Positions 7,074 to 15,302 of a stretch of 32,257 bases of DNA are shown piece by piece. Source of the DNA: Desulfobulbaceae bacterium. GTDB lineage: Bacteria; Desulfobacterota; Desulfobulbia; Desulfobulbales; Desulfurivibrionaceae. Position 1 is the first letter of the stretch; each line of letters begins with the position of its first letter. The stretch spans positions 1 through 32,257 of the forward strand of contig PWOG01000004.1 of the NCBI GenBank assembly GCA_003557565.1, given 5' to 3'. The notes under the pieces are model-generated. The model was not told where the DNA came from. It made no database searches and saw nothing but the letters and a program-made list of their open reading frames with translations. The position numbers and the translations under genes are program-made.

Positions 7074-8057
7074 ATGGAACAGCGCGATTTTTATTTGCAT
7101 CTGGGTTTTCCCAAGACCGCTACCACAGCCTTTCAGCGCAGTATTTTCAGCACCGACTCTCAAATTGCCTATCTGGGCAAGCGCTCACAATCAAAGACCG
7201 CAAATAGCGTTGCCGAGAAAATATTCGCGAACCTGCTCTGGTCCTCCGGCAAATACTGGATTGACCACGGTGATCTCACAAGAAAAAATATCCTCGAAGC
7301 CACCGAAGAACTACCCCACCGTACCGGCGGATCCGTGCTGGTTTCCGAGGAAACACTTCTGGGCGGGTGCCTGGGTATGTTCAGGGTTGTCTCCCGTTGG
7401 CGGGAAGGCCGTTTTGTTGGACTGGACCTTGACACGCTGGCCGAGCGGCTGCACCTTTTTTCGCGACACGCGTGGCCGGAGGGACGAGTCCGTGCCTTGA
7501 TAACATTAAGAAGGCAGGACCACCTGCTCGCCTCCCTTTTCGCCCAAACTTTTCTGTGGAGAAGAGCAGGAGGCTGTAACTCTCTGGAACAGCTGGCAGA
7601 ACAAATCATAGACCAGGACTATTACTCCATGGGCGGACTGGCGCTTGACTATAACGGACTGATAGAGCGTTTCGAACAGGCCCTCGGTCCGGAAAGTGTG
7701 AAGATTATCTTTTTTGAGGATATTAACAATGATCTGTCACAAGTTGTTCGAACTCTCCAAGACTCCGTAGGCATCGATCCTCACCTGGTGCAGCAGGCAT
7801 TAAGCAAACCAAAATACAAGGTTAGACGCGTGGACGAAGCTTCGTGGACGGTGCTGCGGCACACGGGAACCAACCGCTTCAAGCACTTGGTTGAGACCAT
7901 TGGCGACTTCATGAATGGCCGAAAAACTCCCTCCGTCACCAAACTCACCCCCGAACTCAGCCGTTTCATCATGAACCGTTACCGGGAGAGCAATCGGCTG
8001 CTGGAAAAACGGGTGGGGCGTGATCTTTCCGCCTACGGTTACACCTCATCATCCTGA
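7074..8057 (+). CDS. Sulfotransferase family protein (PAPS-dependent type)
   Basis: The protein has 327 residues. The PAPS 5'-phosphosulfate loop is visible at the N-terminus (LHLGFPKTATTAFQ, with PKTATT at 13-18 matching the family's PKTGTT). The 3'-phosphate-binding pattern Arg...Ser is seen in ITLRRQDHLLASLF (R146-S154). The middle segment LALDYNGLIERFEQALGPESVKIIFFEDI is typical of bacterial sulfotransferases that modify carbohydrates. The enzyme should move a sulfuryl group from PAPS to a hydroxyl acceptor; the acceptor cannot be read from sequence. No glycosyltransferase or export genes lie nearby, so it is an orphan. The ribosome-binding site is weak. It lies next to repeats and a broken gene, in a stretch that looks acquired. 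Confidence 0.82.
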   Translation: MEQRDFYLHLGFPKTATTAFQRSIFSTDSQIAYLGKRSQSKTANSVAEKIFANLLWSSGKYWIDHGDLTRKNILEATEELPHRTGGSVLVSEETLLGGCLGMFRVVSRWREGRFVGLDLDTLAERLHLFSRHAWPEGRVRALITLRRQDHLLASLFAQTFLWRRAGGCNSLEQLAEQIIDQDYYSMGGLALDYNGLIERFEQALGPESVKIIFFEDINNDLSQVVRTLQDSVGIDPHLVQQALSKPKYKVRRVDEASWTVLRHTGTNRFKHLVETIGDFMNGRKTPSVTKLTPELSRFIMNRYRESNRLLEKRVGRDLSAYGYTSSS

Positions 8058-8085
8058 TTTTCTGGGTTCCCCGATACCATTTCCC

Positions 8086-8247
8086 GTGAAAACAACAATC
8101 TTTGTCATTGTCTCCATCCTTGCTGCCGGCACGGTCTTTGCCGTTATCCGCAAAAGGTCCGAAGACGGCTGTATCCCCTGACTGCAAACTTACGGCCCCC
8201 TGGTCGCGGGGGCGTTGACCTACTATCTGCTTGACCTGTTTTTTTAA
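8086..8247 (+). other. Tiny two-helix membrane ORF interrupted by one in-frame TGA (pseudogene or selenoprotein candidate)
   Basis: From GTG at 8086 the frame reads 31 residues, with a first membrane helix (KTTIFVIVSILAAGTVFAVI) and a basic turn RKRSEDGCIP, then TGA at 8179-8181. It continues in the same frame for 21 residues (TYGPLVAGALTYYLLDLFF region), a second helix ending at TAA 8245-8247. Read through, it is a 53-residue helical hairpin with a CxxU-like pattern (C29-I-P-U32). Downstream of the TGA is a hairpin GCCCCC-TGGTCGC-GGGGGC whose apical loop starts 19 bases after the TGA and contains GGTC, within the described range for bacterial SECIS elements. Against it: no ribosome-binding site, GTG start, and no recognised family. 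A simple nonsense mutation is at least as likely. Confidence 0.35.
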
Positions 8248-8318
8248 CACCAAACTCCAAACAGGGTTAATGATAATTTGCCAATGCCAGGAAACATCCA
8301 TGAGGGGACTGGATGAAC

Positions 8319-8340
8319 AAAAAAACAGTCAAGCAGACTT
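8319..8340 (-). terminator. Weak intrinsic terminator candidate downstream of the beta-barrel gene
   Basis: On the minus strand AGTC-TGCTT-GACT forms a 4 bp stem followed by G and seven Ts. It lies about 80 bases after the beta-barrel stop codon. The stem is short, so efficiency is doubtful. Confidence 0.25.
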
Positions 8341-8421
8341 AGCAAACCCTGGGATGCCCGGATCAATTCATTAGTGGGACCACTTTGGTCGGCAACATGA
8401 TCTTTTTCCCCAATTACTTGG

Positions 8422-9006
8422 TCAGAAAATATAAAAACGTAGCCCCAGACCCATCATGTGATCACTGGAGTCGCGGGTATTATAGGAATAATTAGCCACT
8501 CCGGCCAGCTGGCCCAAAAATTTGTATACCAGCTCCGCCGAGGGCATGGTGCGCCCTCCCCGGCCTTCAGTTAATTCAGTACGGTTCAACGCCACCCTCA
8601 GCTCCATTTCCTGGCTCAGATTTACTCTGACCCCAATGCCCAGATCATGTCCACGAAAACTCTCCGAGGAACCAGCCCTGCCTTCAATGTAGCTAACGGT
8701 GCCATAAAGGCCGCCGGTCTGGTTCTCCAGAACAACAAAACCTGCCCCTGCTTGATACAACTCTTCACTGTGGTTTGAACTAAAAAGTTTGTCGTCCTGG
8801 GAAATATCGGAAATCTTGCCCAGAAGGAAAAGCTGATCGGTAAGCCGGAAACTAACGGAAGCCCCCGCGCCGTTGACATCCAGATCTTTTCGCTCGCCGC
8901 TAAGGTACGACCCCTCAATATAGCTGTAATCAGTGGCATCCGCCAGCGCCAGACACGGCACCAGCACCGCAGCAACACCGAGCAGCACGGTCAGTGTTTG
9001 TTTCAT
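8422..9006 (-). CDS. Outer-membrane beta-barrel protein, function unknown
   Basis: The protein has 194 residues and starts at an ATG preceded by GGGAG at about 6-7 bases. It has a signal peptide (MKQTLTVLLGVAAVLVPCLALADA, cleavage near residue 24). The rest alternates polar and hydrophobic residues in about eight strands separated by charged loops, and the last residues (LGLRFYIF) end in aromatic Phe, as outer-membrane proteins do for BAM recognition. Size and pattern suggest an 8-stranded barrel of the OmpA/OmpW/YfaZ size class, but I cannot name a family. It is single-copy, transcribed away from the large signalling gene. A signalling link between the two is not shown. Confidence 0.78.
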   Translation of the reverse strand: MKQTLTVLLGVAAVLVPCLALADATDYSYIEGSYLSGERKDLDVNGAGASVSFRLTDQLFLLGKISDISQDDKLFSSNHSEELYQAGAGFVVLENQTGGLYGTVSYIEGRAGSSESFRGHDLGIGVRVNLSQEMELRVALNRTELTEGRGGRTMPSAELVYKFLGQLAGVANYSYNTRDSSDHMMGLGLRFYIF

Positions 9007-9360
9007 GATTTTCTCCCTTGATTAAACCCCGGTTACGTCCTTAACAGTACAGTCTCCAAAGTAACATCCGGCGGCCATGAGGCGTCAGTTGAGGTTATGC
9101 ATTAAAATTTTTCCCTACCCTCCACGGGCAGATAACCGGCTACCAACACCAACTGTAACCATAAGCCAAAACTGATATTTTTTGTTCTGTAGCGGCTGCC
9201 GGTGGGTTTGTCAACCAAAAAACCCGCTGCTGGGCGGCAATTCCCGGGGTACCACCGGATATTTAATCACAGGCAGCATTGGAACACCGCCCAAAAAACG
9301 TCGATGGAGCCACCTCTCAAGTCATATTGGCATACTTGGTTGGTTTTTTCTTGACCATTT

Positions 9361-9384
9361 CAGGATAACATGATCATTATCCTG
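9361..9384. promoter_or_regulatory. Operator-like perfect inverted repeat
   Basis: CAGGATAA (9361-9368) and TTATCCTG (9377-9384) are perfect 8-base inverted arms around the spacer CATGATCA. The site lies about 100 bases upstream of the giant signalling gene and ends 9 bases before its putative -35. That position suits an activator or repressor dimer. Confidence 0.45.
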
Positions 9385-9393
9385 GCACTCTGG

Positions 9394-9424
9394 TTGATTA
9401 TGTTTCAATTAACCCAACTATAAA
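9394..9424 (+). promoter_or_regulatory. Possible sigma-70 promoter of the CheBR-kinase gene
   Basis: TTGATT (9394-9399, 4 of 6) and TATAAA (9419-9424, 5 of 6) are 19 bases apart, slightly long. An alternative -35, TTGACC at 9351-9356, pairs only with CATTAT (9375-9380), inside the dyad. Confidence 0.35.
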
Positions 9425-9484
9425 CCAGGCAATTTATTATCCAAGAAAACAGTTTCATTTTTGTCTTGAGGATGAAAAGTACCG

Positions 9485-12400
9485 ATGAAAAGCACCATGG
9501 ATACTCTGGTCAACCAAAAGCGATTACAACCCGGTGACATTATCTGCCTTGGCGCCTCGGCCGGCGGCCTGGAAGCGCTGGAGCGTTTTTTCCGCCACCT
9601 GTCTTCCAGCCCCGACTATATTTTCGTGCTGATCCAACACCTGTCTCCCGACTACAAAAGCGTGATGGGCGAACTGCTCGAACGCTACACCAACCTCACC
9701 AACAAGGTTGTAGAAGATGGAATGGAGCCCCGGTCGGGCTGTATCCACCTGATACCACCCACCAAAGACATTGAACTGGAGCAGGGCGTATTCCGTCTTC
9801 GCGAACGTGACAACGTGGAACAGCATTTGCCGATCAACCTCTTCCTCAACAGCCTGGCCCGCGAGCAGCCCGGGTGTGGGGCGGCGGTTATTTTTTCCGG
9901 CACCGGCAGCGACGGCAGCAGAGGGATTGAAGCGCTCCACGGTACCGGCGGCATGGTGATGGTGCAAAGACCCGACAGCGCCAAATTCGACGGCATGCCC
10001 CGCAACGCCCTGCTCACCGGCTGTGTCGATTATGTCGGCAGCCCCGAAGAGCTTGCCGACCTGCTCTTTAATGACAACGAGGAACAGAAACGCCACCTGC
10101 AAGCCCATGACGGTGATCATTTCATGAGCGGTCAGCAAAAATCGGCCCGGCCCGAACCCGAAGACCCTCTGGAACGGATTTTTTATTATCTAAGCAGCAA
10201 ATTCGGTATTGATTTCACGCTCTACAAAGATGCCACCACCTTCCGTCGCATCAAACGCCGGATGCAGATGACCGGGACCGACGATTACGACGCATACGCC
10301 CAGATGCTGGCGGTTAACCCCCTGGAAGTTGACAGGCTGTACCACGACCTTTTGATCGGGGTCACCGAATTCTTCCGGGACCGGGAACTCTTTGCCACGC
10401 TCCAGCAAAACATTATTCCCGAACTGCTCAAAAAACACCCTTCCGACGACGCCTTCCGGGTCTGGTCGGCCGGTTGTGCCACCGGGGAAGAGGCTTATTC
10501 CCTGGCGATCATCCTCGATGAATGTCAAACCGAACTTAGTCCGGACACCCGCCCCGAGTTTCGCATCTTTGCCACCGATATTCATCGAGGCTCTTTGCGC
10601 ACCGCCGGAGCAGGAATCTATTCCGAGGACAAAATGAAGAATGTCTCCGAAAAGCGCCGGAATAAGTACTTCGAAAAGGTCCCCGACGGCTGGCGGGTGC
10701 GCCCCTTTCTCCGCCGGATGATCACCTTCGCCCCCCACAATCTGCTTCAGGATCCGCCGTTTCTCCATATGCGGCTGATCAGCTGCCGCAACCTGATGAT
10801 CTATCTATTGAAAGAGGCCCAACAAAGGGTGCTGCTGCAATTTGCCGCGGCCCTTGAGAAAGACGGAATCATCACTCTGGGATCCAGCGAGAGCATGATG
10901 GACTCTCAGCAGGAATTCGCGGTGGTCGACAGTGGCCTCAAGATCTATCGAAAGAATATCGATCTCACGCCGAGCACTCTCCAGGAACTTTTTAAGCCCC
11001 ACGAAAAAATGGGACTCTTCACCGCCCAAGACCAGCTCCCGGCCCACCCCAAAAATGATATCCTCAGCCGGATTTACCCCAACCTGCTGGAAAAATGCAT
11101 GCCCTCGGGACTGCTGGTCACCCAGGATGGCGAGCTGCTTCACACCTTCGGCGGGGCCGGTCGTTATCTCAGTATTTCCGGCCGGATGAGTAGCGATATT
11201 GCCAGTTTTCTGCAGGGAAACCTGCGGGTGGCGGTTACCACCGCCCTTGAGCGAGCCCGCAAGTCCGGAGAAAATGTCCGCTACGGCTCGGTTCACCAAC
11301 CCCTGCCGGAAGCCGGCGACAACATGGTGGATGTCACCGTGGTTCCCCTGCTCAACAGCCCGGCGACCACCGGCCAGCGAGGTTATTTCTTTATTCAAAT
11401 CACCCCGGCCCAGGTTCTTGAACACATCGCCACCGAATCACTGTCGATGGACGATGCCGGCAGATTGCGAATCGATGAGCTGGAAAAGGACCTGTTCGAG
11501 GCCCGGGAAAACCTGCAGGCCACGGTGGAGGAGTTGGAGACCAGCAACGAGGAGCTCCAGGCCACCAACGAAGAACTTCTGGCTTCCAATGAGGAGCTGC
11601 AAAGCAGCAACGAGGAGCTGCAATCGGTCAATGAACAGTTGCACAGCGTCAATGCCGAATATCAGGAGAAAAATCTGCAGTTGATCGATCTTAACGATGA
11701 TCTTCAAAACCTGATGAAATGCACCGATATCGGCACCATCTTCCTTGACGGTGACTTACGGATCCGCAGATTCACCCCGGCCATCAACCGCTCATTTTTT
11801 GTCCGCGAACAGGATATCGGCCGTCCCATTCAGGAAATCAAAAGCCTGATCAACAACAGTGACGAATTGATTGAACGTATCCGGCAAGCCCTGCAAAAAG
11901 ACCTGGTCATCGAAAACGAAGTCCAGACGGAAAACGGCTCCACCATGCTGCAACGCATCAACCCTTACAAAGACAGTCATGGCTGTGTCCATGGGGTGGT
12001 GATTACTTATATCGATCTTACCGTGATCAAGGAAAGCGAATACCAGCGCCGTCAGTCCGACATTCTGCGCGAAGATATCCTCAACTCGATGACCGCCAAT
12101 ATCGCCGTCCTCGACGCCGAGGGCAATATCATCAGCATCAACAAAAGCTGGCGTGAATTTGCCCGGCAAAATCAGGCCCCAAACCTCAATGCCATGGATA
12201 TTGGCGCCAACTACCTGGCGGCCTGTGCCGGCAGCAGCGACCAACAGGGCGACGACGACGCCCGGCGGGCCATGGTCGGTGTGCGCGATGTCCTGGCCGG
12301 CCTCAACCCGGCTTTCGAAATGGAGTACTCGTGCCACAGCCCCGACCACCAGCGTTGGTTTTTGATGCGCGTAACCCCCTTGAATCGTGACGAAGGCGGG

Positions 12401-15253
12401 GCGGTGGTCACTCATATCGATATCACCGAACAGAAAAAGGCCGAAGAGGAGGTGCGGCGCAGTGAGATTCGCCTGCAAACGGTCATGGACACTATAGATG
12501 CGGTGGTATATGTCACCGATCTGGAAACCCACGAAATCATCTTCATTAACGAAACCGGCCGCCAGACCTTCGGCGAGGTGGTGGGGCTGCCCTGCTGGGA
12601 CGCCATCCAGGGCAAGGGTGGGCCCTGTTCGTTCTGCCGGGCCCATGAGTTGTTCGACGACGACGGTCAGCCGGTCAACAACCTTAAATGGGAAGTACAC
12701 TGCGACCGTAACGGGCAATGGTATGAATCCCGCGACCGGGCAATTAAATGGGTGGACGGCCAAAATGTGCGCCTGAGCATGCTCTCGGACATCACCAAGC
12801 GAAAGGCCATGGAACAGGAACTGCGCGCCCACCACGATCATCTGCACGAACTGGTCAAGGAACAGACCGCCAGCATCAAGGCGATCGTGGACACGGCGGC
12901 GGATGCCATCATCACCATCGATCAGCAGGGTTTTATCCTGACCTACAACAAGGCCGCCCAGCAGATGTTTGGCTATGACCCCGACGAGGCCCTCGGCAGC
13001 AGTGTCTCGCTGCTGATGCCGGAGCCCCATGGCAGCCGGCACGACGATTACCTGCGGCGATATCTCGACTCCGGGGAAAGCAGCATCATCGGTGCCAGCA
13101 CCGAGGTGGTGGGAAAACGCCGGGACGGCAGCACCTTTCCCATGCTGGTGACCGTCAGCGAAATGAAAGTCGGCCGGGAAAGACGTTTCACCGGCATCGC
13201 CCGGGATATTACCGCCGCCAAACAGGCCGAGGAAGAGCTGGTCGCCGCCCGGGAGGCCGCCGAAGCCGCCAGCCAGGCGAAAAGTAACTTCCTGGCCAAT
13301 ATGAGCCACGAGATCCGCACCCCCATGAACGCCATCACCGGCTTCAGTCAGCTTTGCCTGCAGACCGAACTCAACGAACAGCAATACGACTATATCAATA
13401 AAGTGCAGGAATCCTGCCAGACACTGCTGACCCTGATCAACGACATCCTTGATCTGTCTAAAATAGAAGCCGGCAAGATGGAGCTCGAGGCCACGACCTT
13501 CACCTTCCGGGATGTTATGGATCACCTGGCCACGATGATGTCTTTCCGGGCCCGGGAAAAGGAGCTCGACTTCCTGATCGACACCGCCATCGACATTCCG
13601 CCCTATCTACTGGGCGACTCCCTGCGCCTCAGTCAGGTGCTCATCAACCTCACCGGCAACGCGATGAAGTTTACCGATCAGGGCCAGATCCTGGTATCCG
13701 TTACTGTGGACCAGGATCTGGGAGAGCGGGTGGTCCTGCGGTTTTCGGTCCAGGATACCGGCATCGGCATTGCCAGTGACAAACTGGATCAGCTGTTCCA
13801 GCCCTTCAGCCAGGCCGACTCCTCCACCTCTCGCCTTTATGGCGGCACCGGCCTGGGTCTGGCCATCAGCAAACAGCTGGTAGAAAACATGAACGGCGAG
13901 ATATGGGCCGAGAGTGAGCCGGGCCGGGGATCGAAGTTCATTTTCACGGTAAACCTGGAAAAAGCCCAGCCACCAGCCACCGAGGCCGCTGGCGATATGC
14001 CCGTAGAGCTGAGCCGCTGTCGCCTTCTGGTAGTAGACGACAGCACCGACGCCTTGCAGCTGCTGGGCAACTACCTCGATGACGCTGGATGCGAGGTAAA
14101 CATGGCCGAAAGCGGTACTGACGCCCTGACCATGATCGAGCAGGCCATCAACGAAGACCGTGCCTACGATCTGGTCATGCTGGACTGGAAGATGCTGTAT
14201 CTGGACGGCATCGATACGGCCCGTAAAATCAGGAAAAAATTCACCGAACAGGTGCCCAGGTTGCTCCTTTTCTCTTCCTTTGGCTACACCGAGATGCACC
14301 GGCACCTGGACTCCGGGCTCTTTGATGCCACTTTAAGCAAGCCCTTCACCAAACACCAGTTGCTGACCACCATCAACGAGGCCTTCAACAGGACCGCCGA
14401 ACCCCCCACCGGGGCTGATCGGCCCCAGGCTGCACAAAACACTGCCAATCTGGCCGGAGCATCGATTCTGCTGGTGGAAGACAACGAAATCAATCGCCAG
14501 TTGGCCCGGGAGTTGCTCAAACCCTCGGGAGCCAGCGTGGTCGTTGCGGCCAACGGCCGGGAGGCCCTGGCCCTGCTGACAGCGGGAAGTTTCGACGGAG
14601 TTTTGATGGATATCCAAATGCCCGTGCTGGACGGCCTGAACGCCACCATCGAAATCCGCAAAAATCCCCGCCACCAGGATCTTCCCATCATCGCCATGAC
14701 CGCCAACGCCTTTGCCAACGATCAGCAGCGCTACCTGTCGGCGGGCATGAATGATTGCCTGACCAAGCCCATCAATCAAAACGAGATGCTGGAAACCCTG
14801 GGTCGCTGGATCAAGCCCGGGCGAAAAAGCACTGTTGCGGCCTCTCCAGCCGGTTCATCACCGCCGGAAGGCAAGCAGGACGAGCCATTGCCGACAATTC
14901 CAGGCGTTGACGTCAACGCTGGCTGGAACCGGATGGACGGCGACACCGAATTATATTTCGAAATTCTGGAAAAATTCTGCCAAGGGCAAAAAAACGCTCT
15001 GGCCGAAACCGGGCTTGCCCTGGAAAATCAGGACATCAACCAGGCCGAAAGGCTGATCCACACCCTCAAAGGACTTTGCCGCACCATCGGCGCCCATGAC
15101 GCGGCAGAGCTTGCTGCGGAGCTGGAGTCCGCCGTAAAAAAGGAACTTCCCCTGGCCGAGATCCAACCCCTGCTGGATAACACGGCCACCGTGCTTAATG
15201 AGCTTTTCACCAACGTTGAACAAGCCGTGCAAGCCAGACAGTCACGGGACTAA
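9485..15253 (+). CDS. CheB-CheR-PAS hybrid histidine kinase with two receivers and Hpt (1922 aa)
   Basis: Domains in order: CheB methylesterase (about 15-195; catalytic S25, H52, D143 in GASAGG, IQHLSP, GSDGSRG), CheR N-terminal and SAM-dependent methyltransferase (about 228-490; SAGCATGEEAYSLA, ATDIHRGSL, SCRNLMIYL), a heptad coiled coil (about 660-740), four PAS domains (about 744-850, 861-975, 996-1110, 1132-1250), HisKA (H1275 in MSHEIRTP), HATPase (N, DTGIGI and GGTGLGLAIS boxes), receiver 1 (D1567 in LDWKM), receiver 2 (D1709 in MDIQMP) and Hpt (H1859 in IHTLKG). All catalytic residues are present. CheB lacks its usual N-terminal receiver. It is cytoplasmic, with no membrane span seen. 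No other che genes lie here, so it probably serves a separate multistep phosphorelay. The start codon has only a distant GAGG (9468-9471); ATG at 9497 is the alternative. Confidence 0.96.
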   Translation: MKSTMDTLVNQKRLQPGDIICLGASAGGLEALERFFRHLSSSPDYIFVLIQHLSPDYKSVMGELLERYTNLTNKVVEDGMEPRSGCIHLIPPTKDIELEQGVFRLRERDNVEQHLPINLFLNSLAREQPGCGAAVIFSGTGSDGSRGIEALHGTGGMVMVQRPDSAKFDGMPRNALLTGCVDYVGSPEELADLLFNDNEEQKRHLQAHDGDHFMSGQQKSARPEPEDPLERIFYYLSSKFGIDFTLYKDATTFRRIKRRMQMTGTDDYDAYAQMLAVNPLEVDRLYHDLLIGVTEFFRDRELFATLQQNIIPELLKKHPSDDAFRVWSAGCATGEEAYSLAIILDECQTELSPDTRPEFRIFATDIHRGSLRTAGAGIYSEDKMKNVSEKRRNKYFEKVPDGWRVRPFLRRMITFAPHNLLQDPPFLHMRLISCRNLMIYLLKEAQQRVLLQFAAALEKDGIITLGSSESMMDSQQEFAVVDSGLKIYRKNIDLTPSTLQELFKPHEKMGLFTAQDQLPAHPKNDILSRIYPNLLEKCMPSGLLVTQDGELLHTFGGAGRYLSISGRMSSDIASFLQGNLRVAVTTALERARKSGENVRYGSVHQPLPEAGDNMVDVTVVPLLNSPATTGQRGYFFIQITPAQVLEHIATESLSMDDAGRLRIDELEKDLFEARENLQATVEELETSNEELQATNEELLASNEELQSSNEELQSVNEQLHSVNAEYQEKNLQLIDLNDDLQNLMKCTDIGTIFLDGDLRIRRFTPAINRSFFVREQDIGRPIQEIKSLINNSDELIERIRQALQKDLVIENEVQTENGSTMLQRINPYKDSHGCVHGVVITYIDLTVIKESEYQRRQSDILREDILNSMTANIAVLDAEGNIISINKSWREFARQNQAPNLNAMDIGANYLAACAGSSDQQGDDDARRAMVGVRDVLAGLNPAFEMEYSCHSPDHQRWFLMRVTPLNRDEGGAVVTHIDITEQKKAEEEVRRSEIRLQTVMDTIDAVVYVTDLETHEIIFINETGRQTFGEVVGLPCWDAIQGKGGPCSFCRAHELFDDDGQPVNNLKWEVHCDRNGQWYESRDRAIKWVDGQNVRLSMLSDITKRKAMEQELRAHHDHLHELVKEQTASIKAIVDTAADAIITIDQQGFILTYNKAAQQMFGYDPDEALGSSVSLLMPEPHGSRHDDYLRRYLDSGESSIIGASTEVVGKRRDGSTFPMLVTVSEMKVGRERRFTGIARDITAAKQAEEELVAAREAAEAASQAKSNFLANMSHEIRTPMNAITGFSQLCLQTELNEQQYDYINKVQESCQTLLTLINDILDLSKIEAGKMELEATTFTFRDVMDHLATMMSFRAREKELDFLIDTAIDIPPYLLGDSLRLSQVLINLTGNAMKFTDQGQILVSVTVDQDLGERVVLRFSVQDTGIGIASDKLDQLFQPFSQADSSTSRLYGGTGLGLAISKQLVENMNGEIWAESEPGRGSKFIFTVNLEKAQPPATEAAGDMPVELSRCRLLVVDDSTDALQLLGNYLDDAGCEVNMAESGTDALTMIEQAINEDRAYDLVMLDWKMLYLDGIDTARKIRKKFTEQVPRLLLFSSFGYTEMHRHLDSGLFDATLSKPFTKHQLLTTINEAFNRTAEPPTGADRPQAAQNTANLAGASILLVEDNEINRQLARELLKPSGASVVVAANGREALALLTAGSFDGVLMDIQMPVLDGLNATIEIRKNPRHQDLPIIAMTANAFANDQQRYLSAGMNDCLTKPINQNEMLETLGRWIKPGRKSTVAASPAGSSPPEGKQDEPLPTIPGVDVNAGWNRMDGDTELYFEILEKFCQGQKNALAETGLALENQDINQAERLIHTLKGLCRTIGAHDAAELAAELESAVKKELPLAEIQPLLDNTATVLNELFTNVEQAVQARQSRD
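11525..11654 (+). repeat. Heptad-coding microrepeat inside the CheBR-kinase gene
   Basis: Roughly residues 681-723 repeat the heptad EEL-x-x-x-N six times (ELETSN, ELQATN, ELLASN, ELQSSN, ELQSVN, QLHSVN), with matching 21-base periodicity in the DNA. It forms the coiled-coil connector between CheR and the first PAS domain, a known feature of CheBR-PAS proteins. Copy number could vary by slippage. Confidence 0.8.
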
Positions 15254-15302
15254 ATTCCGTTTCCGGCGGCTGGGGTGTCGGAAACGCTAACGGATTGATT
15301 AT

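Larger units (their letters stand above)
8058..8421. other. Gap between sulfotransferase and beta-barrel genes
   Basis: Apart from the TGA-interrupted ORF at 8086-8247 and a weak minus-strand terminator (8319-8340), I see only a small hairpin GACCA...TGGTC near 8380-8395. No other coding or RNA signal is evident. Confidence 0.4.
9007..9484. other. Divergent intergenic region between beta-barrel and CheBR-kinase genes
   Basis: These 478 bases hold the promoters of two divergent genes. Visible elements are the dyad at 9361-9384 and the promoter-like pair at 9394-9424, both on the right-hand side. There is also a GGGTTT...AAACCC hairpin near 9204-9231. A 63-codon frame at 9182-9373 looks accidental. 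No small RNA could be recognised. Confidence 0.45.

Noticed and set aside
9263..9280. Possible fourth end of the intergenic repeat (AATCACAGG)
   Set aside because: Only nine bases agree and no inverted partner or inner motif is nearby.
11792..13525. Long minus-strand open frame (577 codons) opposite the CheBR-kinase gene
   Set aside because: It is the mirror of a strongly supported coding frame, has no ribosome-binding site or domain, and its composition follows the GC-rich antisense pattern.
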